This document shows, in pieces, positions 24,875 through 35,985 of a DNA stretch of 64,000 bases. Position 1 is the first letter of the stretch, and every line of letters begins with the position of its first letter. Source of the DNA: Prauserella endophytica (lineage in GTDB: Bacteria; Actinomycetota; Actinomycetes; Mycobacteriales; Pseudonocardiaceae); assembly GCF_005146945.1 (NCBI RefSeq), contig NZ_SWMS01000003.1, positions 186,001-250,000 on the forward strand, given 5' to 3'. The position numbers and the translations under genes are program-made. The notes under the pieces were generated by a model that had not been told where the DNA came from, ran no database searches, and saw only the letters and a program-made list of their open reading frames with translations.

Positions 24875-25747
24875 TCAGCGAGTCAGCAGCTCGCGCAGCG
24901 CCTTGATCACCTCCGCGGGGCCCTGCTCGGCCATGAAATGCCCCGACGTGACCGTGCGGTGGTCGAGGTCGTCCGCCCACGCCCGCCACACCGCCGCCGC
25001 GTCGTAGCCGAGCGCCGCGCCCCAGTCCTGCTGCAGCACGGTGACGGGCATCCGCAGGCGGTTGCCCGCCTCGCGGTCGGCCGTGTCGTGCTCGACGTCG
25101 ATGGTCGCCGAGGCCCGGTAGTCGGCCACGATCGAGGGAACCGCGGCGCCGGAGGCCCGCAGGTAGGCGGCGCGCACGTCGGCGGGTAGCGCGTCGCCAG
25201 GCCCGGACCACGCGTCGAGGAAGTGGCCGAAGAACGCGTCCGGCGCGGCGCCGATCAGCGTCTCGGGCAGTCCGGGCGGCTGGGCCATGAGGTAGAGGTG
25301 GAACGCGACGGCCGCGTTCGCGCCGTGCAGGACGTCCCACATGTCCGGCGTGGGCAGCACGTCCAGCGACGCGAGGTGCGTGATCGTGTCCGGGTGGTCC
25401 AGCCCGGCGCGGATGGCGACCAGCGCGCCGCGGTCGTGCCCCGCGAGTGCGAACCGGTCGTGACCGAAGGCGCGGGCCAGCGCGACGACGTCGGCGGCCA
25501 TGGTGCGCTTGGAGTAGGTCCGTGGGTCGGCGCCTTCGGGCTTGTCGCTGTCGCCGTAGCCGCGCAGGTCCGGGCAGAGCACGGTGTGGTCGGCCGCGAG
25601 GTCCGCGGCCACGTGCCGCCACATCAGGTGCGTCTGGGGAAAGCCGTGGAGGAGCACGACGGGGCTGCCCGAGCCCGCGACCGCGACGTTGAGCGCGACG
25701 CCGTCTGCGACGGGAACTCGCTGGTAGTCGAATCCGGTGAGTTGCAT
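24875..25747 (-). CDS. Alpha/beta hydrolase, epoxide hydrolase or haloacetate dehalogenase-like
   Basis: Cytoplasmic hydrolase of 290 residues. It has HGFPQTHLMW with the oxyanion HG, PDLRGYGDSDKP, nucleophile Asp105 in GHDRGA and His270 in SGHFMAEQGP. An Asp nucleophile followed by Arg is typical of epoxide hydrolases and fluoroacetate dehalogenases. The ATG at 25747 gives the usual start; an upstream ATG at 25777 adds ten residues. It is divergent from the SARP-type regulator with 68 bases between, so that regulator may control it. The substrate is unknown. Confidence 0.9.
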   Translation of the reverse strand: MQLTGFDYQRVPVADGVALNVAVAGSGSPVVLLHGFPQTHLMWRHVAADLAADHTVLCPDLRGYGDSDKPEGADPRTYSKRTMAADVVALARAFGHDRFALAGHDRGALVAIRAGLDHPDTITHLASLDVLPTPDMWDVLHGANAAVAFHLYLMAQPPGLPETLIGAAPDAFFGHFLDAWSGPGDALPADVRAAYLRASGAAVPSIVADYRASATIDVEHDTADREAGNRLRMPVTVLQQDWGAALGYDAAAVWRAWADDLDHRTVTSGHFMAEQGPAEVIKALRELLTR

Positions 25748-25815
25748 GCCCCCAGCATCGGCCGCGCCGATCAGCAACGGATCAGCGAACGCCGAGCGCT
25801 TAGAATCGGGCCCCG

Positions 25816-28800
25816 ATGGGCTCGTCGGTGCGGTTCGGGGTGCTCGGTCCGCTCGTGGCCGAGGACGCGCGCGGCCCTGTCGACCTCAAGGGGCCCCGGC
25901 ATCGGGCCGTGCTCGCGAGGCTGCTGATCGCCAGGGGCCGGGTGGTGCCGGTGAGCCGGCTCGTCGACGACCTCTGGGTCAGCCCGCCTGACGGCGCGGT
26001 GGGCGCGATCCAGACCTTCGTCGGCGCGTTGCGCAAGGCGCTGGAACCGGATCGGGCCCCGAGGAGGCCCGCGCGCCTGCTGGTCACCGTCCCGCCCGGA
26101 TACGCCCTGCGCGCGGAGGCCGATGCGGTGGACGCCTGGCGGTTCGAGGCCGGCGTCGCAGCGTCCGGCGAGGCACTGGCCCGAGGTGCCGCGCGTACCG
26201 CGTTGACCACTGTGGACGAGGCGCTGGCGTGGTGGCGCGGGCCGGCCTACGCCGGGTTCGCCGACGAGCCGTGGGCGCGGGGCGAGGTGACGAGACTCGG
26301 CGAGCTGCGGCTGCTCGCGGTCGAACGGAGGGCGCAGGCACTGCTTGATCTTGGCCGGGGAGCCGAAGCGGTGCCCGAGCTGGAGGTCCACGTCGACGCT
26401 CGGCCCTGGCGCGAGGAGGGGTGGCGGTTGCTCGCGCTGGCCCGGTACCGCGCCGGACGCCAGGGCGACGCGCTGGAGACCCTGCGCCGCGCCCGTGCGG
26501 TGCTGGCCGGGGAGCTGGGCGTGGACCCCGGGCCGGCGCTGCGCCGCCTGGAGTCCGACATTCTCACCCAGGCGCCCCAGCTGGACCCGGCACCTCTGGT
26601 GCGGACGCAGGCCCTGGTCGGCCGCGCCGCCGAGCTGGCCGGGCTCGCCGCCGCGGCGGACGCCGCCGTCGCGCGGGGACGGCTGGGGCTCGCCCTCGTG
26701 TCCGGCGAGGCGGGCGCGGGCAAGACCGCGCTCGCCGAGGCGCTGAGCGCGCGGCTCGCGGCACGGGGCTGGGGCACCGCGTGGGGCGCGAGCCTGGAGC
26801 AGGACGGTGCACCGGCCGCGTGGCCGTGGACCCGGATCCTCACCGAGCTGGCGGGAGCGGGGCCCGCGCCCGCCGAGCCCGAACCCGGTACCGACCCGGC
26901 GGCCGCGCGGTTCCAGCGGCACCGCCTCGTCGCGGAGTTTCTCGGCGCCCACGCCCGGCGCGCGCCGCTGCTGCTCGTGCTCGACGACGTCCACTGGGCC
27001 GGTGAGGAGACCCTGGAGCTGCTCGCGGCGCTCGTCGCCGATCCCGTTCCGGCGCCGGTGCTCGTCGTGGCGACCTATCGCACCACGGAGTCCTCGCCGC
27101 CGCTGACCGCGCTGCTCGGCCGCCTCGCCCGTGCGGAGCCCACGCGCGTGTACCTGGGTGGGCTGCCAGCCGGGGAGCTGCGCGGCCTGGTCCGCGCCAC
27201 CACGGGCCGGGACATCGACGCCGTCACCGCCGGTGTGCTGCACGAGCGCACGGGCGGCAACCCGTTCTTCGTCAGGGAACTCGCGCGCCTGCTCGACAGT
27301 GAGGGCGGGCTGTCCGGGGTGCCTGCCGGGGTGCGCGACGTGGTCCGGTACCGCCTGGACACGCTGCCCGAGCGCGTGCGGACGGTGCTGAGGGAGGCCG
27401 CGGTGGTGGGCACGGACGTCACACTGGAGCTGCTGTCCGGCGACGACGTGCTCGACGCCGCCGAGCTGGCCGCGGGGGCGGGGTTTCTCGTCGAGCACGA
27501 GCCGGGGCGATTCCGGTTCGCCCACGCGCTGGTGCGCGACACCCTTTATGCGGACCTGTCCGGGTCGCGCCGGGCCCGCCTGCACGCGGCGATCGCCGGG
27601 CGGCTCGAACGGCTCCATCCCGGCGATGTCGCCGCACTGGCCCACCACCACGTCCTCGCCGGTGCCGCCGTCAGCGCGGAGCGCGCCGTCCGGTACACGC
27701 GAGCGGCGGCCGAACAGGCCGAGCGGCGCTTCGCCCCGCACGAGGCGGCCCGGCTGTGGCGGGCCGCGCTCGCTGCCGACGACCGCGCGGGCGATGGCGA
27801 CGTCCGGCGACGCCTCGATCTGATCATGGGACTGGTGCGTGCGCAGGCCGTCACCGGCGGGCTCAGCGAGGCCCGCGTGCACCGGGCCGAGGCGCTCACG
27901 CTCGCCGAGCGGCTCGGCGACCCCGTGCTCACCGCGCGCGTGCTGGGTGCCTTCGACGTGCCGGCGATCTGGACGGAGCCCGACGACCCCGCCCTCGCGC
28001 GGCGCATCGCCGAGGTCGCCGAGCGTACGCTCGCGGCGTTGCCCCCGGAGGAGGCCGCGCTGCGCGGTCGCCTGCTCGCGACGCTCGCGCTGGAGCTGCG
28101 CAACGCCGGCGGCGACCGCGCGCGGGAGGCGGCCGAGCGGGCCGAGTCCATCGCCCGAGGGCTGGCCGACCCCGCACTGCTGGCGTTCGCGCTCAACGCC
28201 CGGTTCATGCAGTCCTTCGACCGCGCCGGGCTCGCGCCCGAGCGGGTGCGGATCGGCGCCGAGCTGGTGGAGCTGGCGACCGCGAACGCGCTGCCGACCT
28301 TCGAGGTGCTCGGCCACCTCGTGCTCGTGCAGGCCCACTCGGCGCTCGCCGACTTCGGCGCCGCCGACCGGCACGCCGAGGCGGCCGCGCGGCTCGGCGA
28401 CGACCACGCCATCCCGCTCGTCGGCGTGTTCACGCAGTGGTACGAGGCGTTGCGGACCGCGGTGACGGGCGCGCCCGGCGCCGCGGACGCCGCCTACCGC
28501 GTGGCCGCCACGCGGCTGACCGGCACGGGAATGTCCGGAGTGGACAACGGGATTCTGCCGCTCGCGCTGCTCTGCCACCGCCTGCAGCGCGGCGGCTCAC
28601 CCGATCTCGGCGGGGACACGGACTTCGGCGGCTACACGCCGTGGTGCCTGCCGCTCGTGCTGCTCGCCGAGGGCCGCAGCGCCGAGGCACGGGAGTCGGT
28701 GATCCCCGACTCGCCGAGGGACCTGCTCTTCGAAGCGCGGACGTGCCTGCACGCACTGGCCGCGATCCCGCTCGGCGATCACGAGGCCATGGCCCGCCTC

Positions 28801-29010
28801 TACGCCGAGCTGGAGCCCGCCGCGGGGGAGCTGGCAGGCGCGGGCAGCGGGCTGGTGACGCTCGGCCCGGTCGCGCACCACCTCGGCGACCTCGCCGCCG
28901 CGCTCGGCCGCACCGCCGTGGCCGGGAAGCACTACCGGCAGGCGCTCGAGGTCGCCGAGCGGGCCGGCGCGCCGCACTGGGCCGAGGCCGCCCGGAGGCG
29001 CTTGAGCTGA
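25816..29010 (+). CDS. SARP/AfsR-type regulator with BTAD and AAA ATPase domains
   Basis: Large regulator of 1064 residues. An OmpR-type winged helix (about 5-97; LKGPRHRAVLARLLIARGRV) is followed by a BTAD (about 105-245, ending LGVDPGPALRRLESDIL). An NTPase module follows with Walker A SGEAGAGKT (296-304) and Walker B LLLVLDDVHWA (385-395). The C-terminal half is helical and repeat-rich, TPR-like, with no LuxR helix-turn-helix at the end. Proteins of this design activate secondary metabolite or catabolic genes. No biosynthetic gene cluster is adjacent; the divergent hydrolase is the only obvious local target. Confidence 0.92.
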   Translation: MGSSVRFGVLGPLVAEDARGPVDLKGPRHRAVLARLLIARGRVVPVSRLVDDLWVSPPDGAVGAIQTFVGALRKALEPDRAPRRPARLLVTVPPGYALRAEADAVDAWRFEAGVAASGEALARGAARTALTTVDEALAWWRGPAYAGFADEPWARGEVTRLGELRLLAVERRAQALLDLGRGAEAVPELEVHVDARPWREEGWRLLALARYRAGRQGDALETLRRARAVLAGELGVDPGPALRRLESDILTQAPQLDPAPLVRTQALVGRAAELAGLAAAADAAVARGRLGLALVSGEAGAGKTALAEALSARLAARGWGTAWGASLEQDGAPAAWPWTRILTELAGAGPAPAEPEPGTDPAAARFQRHRLVAEFLGAHARRAPLLLVLDDVHWAGEETLELLAALVADPVPAPVLVVATYRTTESSPPLTALLGRLARAEPTRVYLGGLPAGELRGLVRATTGRDIDAVTAGVLHERTGGNPFFVRELARLLDSEGGLSGVPAGVRDVVRYRLDTLPERVRTVLREAAVVGTDVTLELLSGDDVLDAAELAAGAGFLVEHEPGRFRFAHALVRDTLYADLSGSRRARLHAAIAGRLERLHPGDVAALAHHHVLAGAAVSAERAVRYTRAAAEQAERRFAPHEAARLWRAALAADDRAGDGDVRRRLDLIMGLVRAQAVTGGLSEARVHRAEALTLAERLGDPVLTARVLGAFDVPAIWTEPDDPALARRIAEVAERTLAALPPEEAALRGRLLATLALELRNAGGDRAREAAERAESIARGLADPALLAFALNARFMQSFDRAGLAPERVRIGAELVELATANALPTFEVLGHLVLVQAHSALADFGAADRHAEAAARLGDDHAIPLVGVFTQWYEALRTAVTGAPGAADAAYRVAATRLTGTGMSGVDNGILPLALLCHRLQRGGSPDLGGDTDFGGYTPWCLPLVLLAEGRSAEARESVIPDSPRDLLFEARTCLHALAAIPLGDHEAMARLYAELEPAAGELAGAGSGLVTLGPVAHHLGDLAAALGRTAVAGKHYRQALEVAERAGAPHWAEAARRRLS

Positions 29011-29243
29011 TCATCGCGTGCTCGAGCCCGGCCGGTCGCTGATGCCACGCGACCTCGGGATCCGCCGCGACCCGAGCGACCACGCCCTCGCCCGCTCACC
29101 GCGCGAGTGCACCGCGCCCCTGCCGCCGCTCGTGGCACTCGGCGAGCTGCGGGACGGGTGCGCGGCGCGGGACACGGCCTGCGCCGACGTGTCCGGGCCG
29201 CGTCCGCGAAGCTCGTCTGGCCACAGTGGACCAGCTGGTCACC
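29011..29243. other. No gene recognised; intergenic space between convergent genes
   Basis: These 233 bases separate the SARP-type gene and the convergent acyl-CoA synthetase. Open frames crossing them lack motifs and ribosome sites. The 12-base perfect palindrome GACCAGCTGGTC (29229-29240) lies four bases from the synthetase stop codon and belongs to a 20-base element shared with positions 20-39. Confidence 0.5.
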
Positions 29244-31124
29244 TCACCGGCCTGAGCGCAGGACCTCGCGGAGCGCGTCCAGCACGGCGGGGTCCTCTAT
29301 CGTCGATGGCACCGGAACCTGCTTGCCCTCGACGATGCCCCGCATGCTCGCCCGCAGGATCTTGCCCGACCGCGTCTTCGGCAGCGCGTCGACGATGGAC
29401 ACCTGCCGGAACGCGGCCACGGCCCCGATGTCGGCACGCACCGCGGCCACCAGCTCCTCGCGCAGCGCTTCCTCCCGCACCTCGGCGCCGGCCTTGAGCA
29501 CCACGAACCCGCGTGGCAGCTGCCCCTTCAGCTCGTCGGGCACCCCGATCACCGCGCATTCGGCGACCGCGGGGTGCGCCGCCAGCACGGCCTCCATCGC
29601 ACCGGTCGACAGCCGGTGCCCGGCCACGTTGATCACGTCGTCGGTGCGGCCCATGACGAACAGGTAGCCGTCCTCGTCGAGGTAGCCGCCATCGCCCGTC
29701 AGGTAGTAGCCGTCGTAGCGCGACAGGTACGACGCGACGAACCGGTCGTCGTCACCCCACAGCGTCGGCAGCGTGCCCGGCGGCAACGGCAGCCGCAGGC
29801 AGATCGCGCCCTCCGAGCCCGAGGGCAGCTCCTCGCCGTCCTGGTCCAGGATGCGCACGTCGTAGCCCGGCATCGGCACCGACGGCGAACCAGGCTTGAT
29901 CGGCAGCGGGGACAGCCCACGCGGGTTCGCGGCCACCGCCCACCCGGTCTCGGTCTGCCACCAGTGGTCCACCACCGGCACGCCGAGCGACTTCCCGGCC
30001 CAGTGGTGGGTCTCCGGATCGAGCCGTTCCCCGGCGAGGAAGAGCGTGCGCAGGCTCGACAGGTCGTACTTCGCCACCTCGCGGGCCTCGGGATCCACCC
30101 GCTTGATCGCTCGCATCGCGGTGGGCGCGGTGAACAGCGCCTTCACGCCGTACTGCTCGATCACCCGCCAGAACGCGCCCGCGTCGGGCGTGCCGACGGG
30201 CTTGCCCTCGTACAGCACCGTGGTGGCGCCTGCCAGCAGCGGCCCGTAGACGATGTAGGAGTGGCCGACCACCCAGCCCACGTCCGACGCGGTCCACCAC
30301 ACGTCGCCGGGGCCGATGTCGTAGATGTTGGCCATGCTCCAGGCCAGCGCGACCGCGTGCCCGCCGTTGTCCCGCACCACGCCCTTCGGCTTGCCCGTGG
30401 TGCCGGAGGTGTAGAGCACGTACAGCGGATCGGTCGCGGCCACCGGCACGCACTCGGCCGGCTGTGCCGAGGCCAGCAGATCGTTCCAGTCGTGGTCGTG
30501 CTCGCCGAGTTCGGCACGCAGCCGCTCGCGCTGGAACACCACCACCGACGGCCTCGGCCCGCCCGCGGCCGCGATCGCCTCGTCCACGATGGGCTTGTAG
30601 GGGATCACGCGCGTCGGCTCCACGCCGCACGAGCCGCACACCACCACTTTCGGTGCCACGTCGGCGATCCGCACCGCCAGCTCCTTCGGCGCGAACCCGC
30701 CGAAGACCACCGAGTGCACGGCACCGAGGCGCGCGCAGGCGAGCATCGCGATCACCGCCTGCGGCACCATCGGCAGATAGATCACCACGCGGTCGCCCTT
30801 GCCGACGCCGAGCCCGCGCAGCGCACCGGCGAAGCGCGCGACCTCGTTCAGCAGCTCGGCGTAGGTGTAGCGCGCGGTCTCGCCGGTGACGGGGGAGTCG
30901 TGGACGAGCGCGAGCCGGTCGCCGTTTCCTGCCGCCACGTGCCGGTCGAGCGCGTTGTGACAGGTGTTGAGCTCCCCGTCGGGGAACCACCGGTAGAACG
31001 GAGGGCGGCTGTCGTCGAGCGCCCTGCCGGGTCGCCGAGACCACACGACCGCCCCGGCCGCCGACAGCCAGAACCCCTCCGGATCCCTCAGGCTCTCCGC
31101 GTAGACGTCGGCGTAGCCGCCCAT
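29244..31124 (-). CDS. Propionyl-CoA synthetase type acyl-CoA ligase
   Basis: AMP-forming ligase of 626 residues. P-loop-like YTSGTTGKPKG (238-248), WWQTETG, YYLTGDGGYLDEDGY and the acetylatable C-terminal Lys588 in SGKILR are all present. The N-terminal ACAS domain and GDRVVIYLPMVPQAV place it with PrpE/ACSS3-type short-chain ligases rather than long-chain ones. GGAGAG precedes the ATG at 31124. It lies just downstream of the DUF779 and aldehyde dehydrogenase genes, so an aldehyde could be oxidised and the acid activated. Acetate versus propionate preference is not decided from sequence. Confidence 0.9.
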   Translation of the reverse strand: MGGYADVYAESLRDPEGFWLSAAGAVVWSRRPGRALDDSRPPFYRWFPDGELNTCHNALDRHVAAGNGDRLALVHDSPVTGETARYTYAELLNEVARFAGALRGLGVGKGDRVVIYLPMVPQAVIAMLACARLGAVHSVVFGGFAPKELAVRIADVAPKVVVCGSCGVEPTRVIPYKPIVDEAIAAAGGPRPSVVVFQRERLRAELGEHDHDWNDLLASAQPAECVPVAATDPLYVLYTSGTTGKPKGVVRDNGGHAVALAWSMANIYDIGPGDVWWTASDVGWVVGHSYIVYGPLLAGATTVLYEGKPVGTPDAGAFWRVIEQYGVKALFTAPTAMRAIKRVDPEAREVAKYDLSSLRTLFLAGERLDPETHHWAGKSLGVPVVDHWWQTETGWAVAANPRGLSPLPIKPGSPSVPMPGYDVRILDQDGEELPSGSEGAICLRLPLPPGTLPTLWGDDDRFVASYLSRYDGYYLTGDGGYLDEDGYLFVMGRTDDVINVAGHRLSTGAMEAVLAAHPAVAECAVIGVPDELKGQLPRGFVVLKAGAEVREEALREELVAAVRADIGAVAAFRQVSIVDALPKTRSGKILRASMRGIVEGKQVPVPSTIEDPAVLDALREVLRSGR

Positions 31125-31144
31125 GTCCGTTCTCTCCGTTCGCC

Positions 31145-31522
31145 TCAGTGGTCCAGCTCGGTCAGTTCTTCGTCGGTGAGCAGCCGGGACCGGATCAGGA
31201 ACCGCACACCCTCGGGGGCCTCCAGGGAGAACCCGCTGCCCCGGCCCGCTACGACGTCGATGGTCAGGTGGGTGTGCTTCCAGTACTCGAACTGCGCCGC
31301 CGACATCCACACCGGCACCGGCGAGGGCACCCCGGCGACGTCGAGGTCGCCGAGGTGCACGTCGGAACCGCCGGTGCGGAACTCGCCCGCCGGGTAGCAC
31401 ATCGGCGCGCTACCGTCGCAGCAGCCGCCGGACTGGTGGAACATCAGCGGCCCGTGGTCGGCGGCGAGGCGCCGCAGCAACGCCGCGGCGTCCTCGGTGA
31501 GAGCCACCCGGTTCACGGCCAT
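31145..31522 (-). CDS. DUF779 family protein
   Basis: Small protein of 125 residues. The Cys-rich motif SGGCCDGSAPMC near residues 31-42 and the His/Trp segment EYWKHTHLTIDVV are typical of DUF779. This family is found beside aldehyde dehydrogenases of the AldA/ExaC/AcoD type, as here, with only two bases between stop and start. A metal-binding or helper role is suggested by the cysteines but is not established. Confidence 0.9.
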   Translation of the reverse strand: MAVNRVALTEDAAALLRRLAADHGPLMFHQSGGCCDGSAPMCYPAGEFRTGGSDVHLGDLDVAGVPSPVPVWMSAAQFEYWKHTHLTIDVVAGRGSGFSLEAPEGVRFLIRSRLLTDEELTELDH

Positions 31523-31524
31523 GA

Positions 31525-33048
<1,524 letters not shown>

Positions 33049-33119
33049 GTGGCAACCCTCCTGTTGGTGATCGGCGCGTGCTTCCTCGGCGCACCGGCAG
33101 CCAACGTAGGTAACGCGAC

Positions 33120-33136
33120 GTTGCAGTGTCGTTGCA
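33120..33136. promoter_or_regulatory. Direct repeats in the ALDH/GAF-regulator promoter region
   Basis: GTTGCA occurs at 33120-33125 and again at 33131-33136, exactly 11 bases apart, about one helical turn; CTTGCA follows at 33177-33182. They lie in the 232-base region between divergent start codons (33048 and 33281), which otherwise shows no gene. They may be activator half-sites for the GAF regulator. Evidence is positional only. Confidence 0.3.
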
Positions 33137-33280
33137 CGAGGTCGTCGCCGCAGGTGGGCCGTAGGTGGGAGTTGCCTTGCAGAACGAGGGGACGCCCGGC
33201 ATGCTGCCTGCTGGACCGGAGCGTTCGTTTCGCCTATGTTCCGGCCGAGCAGCCCTCGTCGACGTTGCCGTGGAGTGCCG

Positions 33281-34786
33281 ATGAAAGCCGAGACCGTGAA
33301 CACCGCGGGCCCCGCGACAACCCTGAGCCTGTCAGCGGATCCGCCGGCGCAGTTCGCGTTGCTGCAGGAGGTCAGAGAGGCCACGCTCAGTGGCAGCCGT
33401 CCGCCCGCATCACCCCGTTCGGTGATTTCCGAGTCCTGGCAACGGTCACTCGCAGCGCACATCGACCCGGAGGACTACCGACCTCCGGTCGTCTACCAGC
33501 CCGACGAACTGGCCGACGTGCGCTCCGCGCACCCGCTGCAGGCCGTGTTGCCACCGCTTCGGGAACTGCTGGTCAGCATCGCGGACGAGTCCCAGCACGT
33601 CATGATCGTCACCGACGCCGAGGGCACCATCCTGTGGCGCGAGGGACCCGCCGGGTTGTGCGCGCAGGCGGACCCGGTCGGGTTGTGTGAGGGCACTCGC
33701 TGGGCCGAGGAGTCGATCGGCACCAACGCGATGGGCACGGCGCTCGCGTTGGACGCCCCCGTGCAGATCTACTCCGCCGAGCACCTCGTGCGGACCTACC
33801 ACACGTGGACGTGCGCGGCGGCGCCGATCCACGACCCCGACACCGGCGCCGTGCTCGGCGCGATCGACATCAGCGGCCTGCTCGACGCGCTGCACCCGGC
33901 CACGGTCTCGCTGGTCAACGCCACCGCCCAGCTCGCGGAGAACCACCTGCGGCGACGGATGGAGCTGCTGGACGAGCAGCTGCTGACCAGGAACATGCCG
34001 CACCTGGCGCGGCTGCGCGGCGAGCCCGGCGCGCTGCTCACCCCGACCGGGCGCGTGATCGCCGCCGAGCGGCTCGGGCACTGGCCCAAGCGCGTCGCGG
34101 TGGGCCACGGCAGCGACCGGATCCTGCTCGACGACGGCAGGGAGGCGAGGCTGGAGCCGCTGCCGGAGGGCTACCTCCTGCGCGTGAAGCCGCCCTCGAC
34201 CACCCGCAGGCCCACCCTGACGCTGACGTTCCTCGGCGACAACCCCGTCGCTGTGATCAACGGCAGGGAGCTGCCGCTCACGCTGCGGCGGGCGGAGATC
34301 CTCGCGCTGCTCGCCCTGCACCCGGCGGGGCTCACCGCCGAGCAGCTCGCGCTGCAGCTCTACGGCGACGACGGCAACCCGACCACCGTGCGCGCCGAGA
34401 TCCACCGCCTGCGCACGCAGCTCGGGGCGCAGGCCATGCGCGCCAAGCCCTACCAGCTGTGCGCCGACGTCGACGCCGACTTCCTGACCGTGCGCACCGC
34501 GCTGCGCGAGGGCGATGTCGCGGCCGCCGCGGCGGCGTGCCCCGCGCCGTTGCTCGCCCGCTCCGACGCGCCCGCGATCCGCGCGGAGCGCGACCAGCTG
34601 GTGGCGGCGCTGCGGTCGGCCGTGCTGGACCACCGCGACCTCGACGCACTGTGGGCGTTCGGGCAGAGCGAGACCGGGCAGTACGACGCCGAGGTCTTCG
34701 ACCGGCTCGCGCGCGAGCTGCCCTCGGGCGATCCCCGCGCCTCGGTGGCGCTGGCCAGGCTGGAGTGGCTGCTCGCCGAGGACTGA
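33281..34786 (+). CDS. AcoR-like GAF-domain transcriptional regulator without AAA+ domain
   Basis: Regulator of 501 residues. The N-terminal half has SESWQRSL and a GAF domain (about 85-215; [46 protein letters not shown]), just like AcoR-type activators. The sigma-54 AAA+ module is absent. The second half instead carries a winged-helix-like segment ([20 protein letters not shown] and [14 protein letters not shown]). The ATG at 33281 follows GGAG; frames extending to 33236 are not needed. It probably activates the divergent aldehyde dehydrogenase/DUF779/ligase genes in response to an aldehyde or ketone ligand. Confidence 0.88.
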   Translation: MKAETVNTAGPATTLSLSADPPAQFALLQEVREATLSGSRPPASPRSVISESWQRSLAAHIDPEDYRPPVVYQPDELADVRSAHPLQAVLPPLRELLVSIADESQHVMIVTDAEGTILWREGPAGLCAQADPVGLCEGTRWAEESIGTNAMGTALALDAPVQIYSAEHLVRTYHTWTCAAAPIHDPDTGAVLGAIDISGLLDALHPATVSLVNATAQLAENHLRRRMELLDEQLLTRNMPHLARLRGEPGALLTPTGRVIAAERLGHWPKRVAVGHGSDRILLDDGREARLEPLPEGYLLRVKPPSTTRRPTLTLTFLGDNPVAVINGRELPLTLRRAEILALLALHPAGLTAEQLALQLYGDDGNPTTVRAEIHRLRTQLGAQAMRAKPYQLCADVDADFLTVRTALREGDVAAAAAACPAPLLARSDAPAIRAERDQLVAALRSAVLDHRDLDALWAFGQSETGQYDAEVFDRLARELPSGDPRASVALARLEWLLAED

Positions 34787-34796
34787 GCCTCCGGAC

Positions 34797-35906
34797 TCAG
34801 CTCAGCGGCGGGGGCGCGCTGCGGTAGGCGGGGGGAGTGGCCGACAGTCCGATCGGGTTGCGCGTGAGGCGCGCGGCGGTGCCGTCGTCGCGCGGGATGC
34901 TGACGATCGGGTCCAAGCCTAGGTCCGCGGCGAGCCGGAACGCGCCGGCGAGGTCGTTGACCACCCCTGCGGGCACCCGCGCCGCGCTGAGCTCCTTGGC
35001 CCAGTCGGCGGCTGGCCGCTCCGCGAGCAGGCGCACCAGCTCGGCGCGCAGTGTCTCGCGGTTCTCCACGCGCGCGGTGTTGGTGGCGTAGCGCGGGTCC
35101 TCGGCCAGCCCGGCCGCGCCGAGCCGCTCGCACAGCACCCCGAACTGCCGGTCGTTGCCGACCGCGAGCACCAGGTCCCCCTCACCGCACGGCAGCACCT
35201 CGTAGGGGGCGACGCTCGGGTGCGCGTTGCCCATCCGCGCCGGAACCACCCCGCCCGCCGTGTAACCGGTGCCCTGGTTGACGAGTGCGGCCAGCAGCGA
35301 CGACAGCAGGTTGATCTCCACGCGCTGGCCCTCACCGGTGGCGTCGCGATGGCGCACGGCGGCGAGCATCCCGACGGTGGCGAACAGGCCGGCGAACACG
35401 TCGACCACGGCCACCCCGACCTTCTGCGGCTCGCCGTCCGGGCTGCCCGTGATGCTCATCAGCCCGCCCAGCGCCTGGATGAGCAGGTCGTAGCCGGGCA
35501 GCTCGGCGCCCCGGTCGCGGCCGAAGCCCGTGATCGAGCAGTAGACGAGCCCGGGGTTGTCCGCGCGCAGGTCGTCGTAGCCGAGCCCCAGCCGCTCCAT
35601 GAGGCCGGGCCGGAAGTTCTCCACCACGACGTCGGCCTCGCGGGCGAGTGCGCGGGCCCGCTCCAGATCGGCCTCGCCGGTGAGGTCGAGGGTGATGCTC
35701 TCCTTGTTGCGGTTGACCGACTGGAAGTAGGTGGCCTGGCCGCTCTCGTCGAAGGGCGGACCCCAGCCGCGCGTGTCGTCGCCGGTGCCCGGACGTTCGA
35801 TCTTGGTCACGGTGGCGCCGAGGTCGGCGAGCAGCATCGTGGCGAACGGCCCGGCCAGCACGCGGGAGAAGTCGACGACGCGCAGGTCGCCCAGTGACGA
35901 GCTCAT
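34797..35906 (-). CDS. CaiB/BaiF CoA transferase, probable glutarate CoA transferase
   Basis: Class III CoA transferase of 369 residues. It has VLAGPFATMLLADLGATVTKIE, ADVVVENFRPG and the catalytic Asp140 in PGYDLLIQALGG. It is divergent from a glutaryl-CoA dehydrogenase type gene with 79 bases and a perfect palindrome between. The mammalian SUGCT succinyl-CoA:glutarate CoA transferase belongs to the same family, and bacterial gcdH genes often have such a partner. Glutarate specificity is therefore a context-based inference. Confidence 0.88.
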   Translation of the reverse strand: MSSSLGDLRVVDFSRVLAGPFATMLLADLGATVTKIERPGTGDDTRGWGPPFDESGQATYFQSVNRNKESITLDLTGEADLERARALAREADVVVENFRPGLMERLGLGYDDLRADNPGLVYCSITGFGRDRGAELPGYDLLIQALGGLMSITGSPDGEPQKVGVAVVDVFAGLFATVGMLAAVRHRDATGEGQRVEINLLSSLLAALVNQGTGYTAGGVVPARMGNAHPSVAPYEVLPCGEGDLVLAVGNDRQFGVLCERLGAAGLAEDPRYATNTARVENRETLRAELVRLLAERPAADWAKELSAARVPAGVVNDLAGAFRLAADLGLDPIVSIPRDDGTAARLTRNPIGLSATPPAYRSAPPPLS

Positions 35907-35927
35907 GGGTGCGAATCCCCTCGTTTA

Positions 35928-35941
35928 GATTTTCGAAAATC
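35928..35941. promoter_or_regulatory. Perfect AT-rich palindrome, probable GntR operator
   Basis: GATTTTCGAAAATC is a perfect 14-base palindrome in a very GC-rich genome. It is centred between the divergent CoA transferase (start 35906) and acyl-CoA dehydrogenase (start 35986). FCD-type GntR regulators bind short AT-rich palindromes, and a gene for one lies downstream at 37194. Assignment to that protein is inference. Confidence 0.65.
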
Positions 35942-35985
35942 GAAGCTATGGTCTCGCCAGGACCACGTCAAGGAGAATCAGCACG

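Noticed and set aside
25771-28578. A minus-strand open frame of 935 codons antisense to the SARP-type regulator
   Set aside because: The translation is Gln/Arg/Gly-rich with no domain, whereas the plus strand shows clear winged helix, BTAD and Walker motifs.
35928-35941. Palindrome considered as a terminator
   Set aside because: It lies between divergent start codons, not after a stop, and has no spacer loop. An operator is more reasonable.
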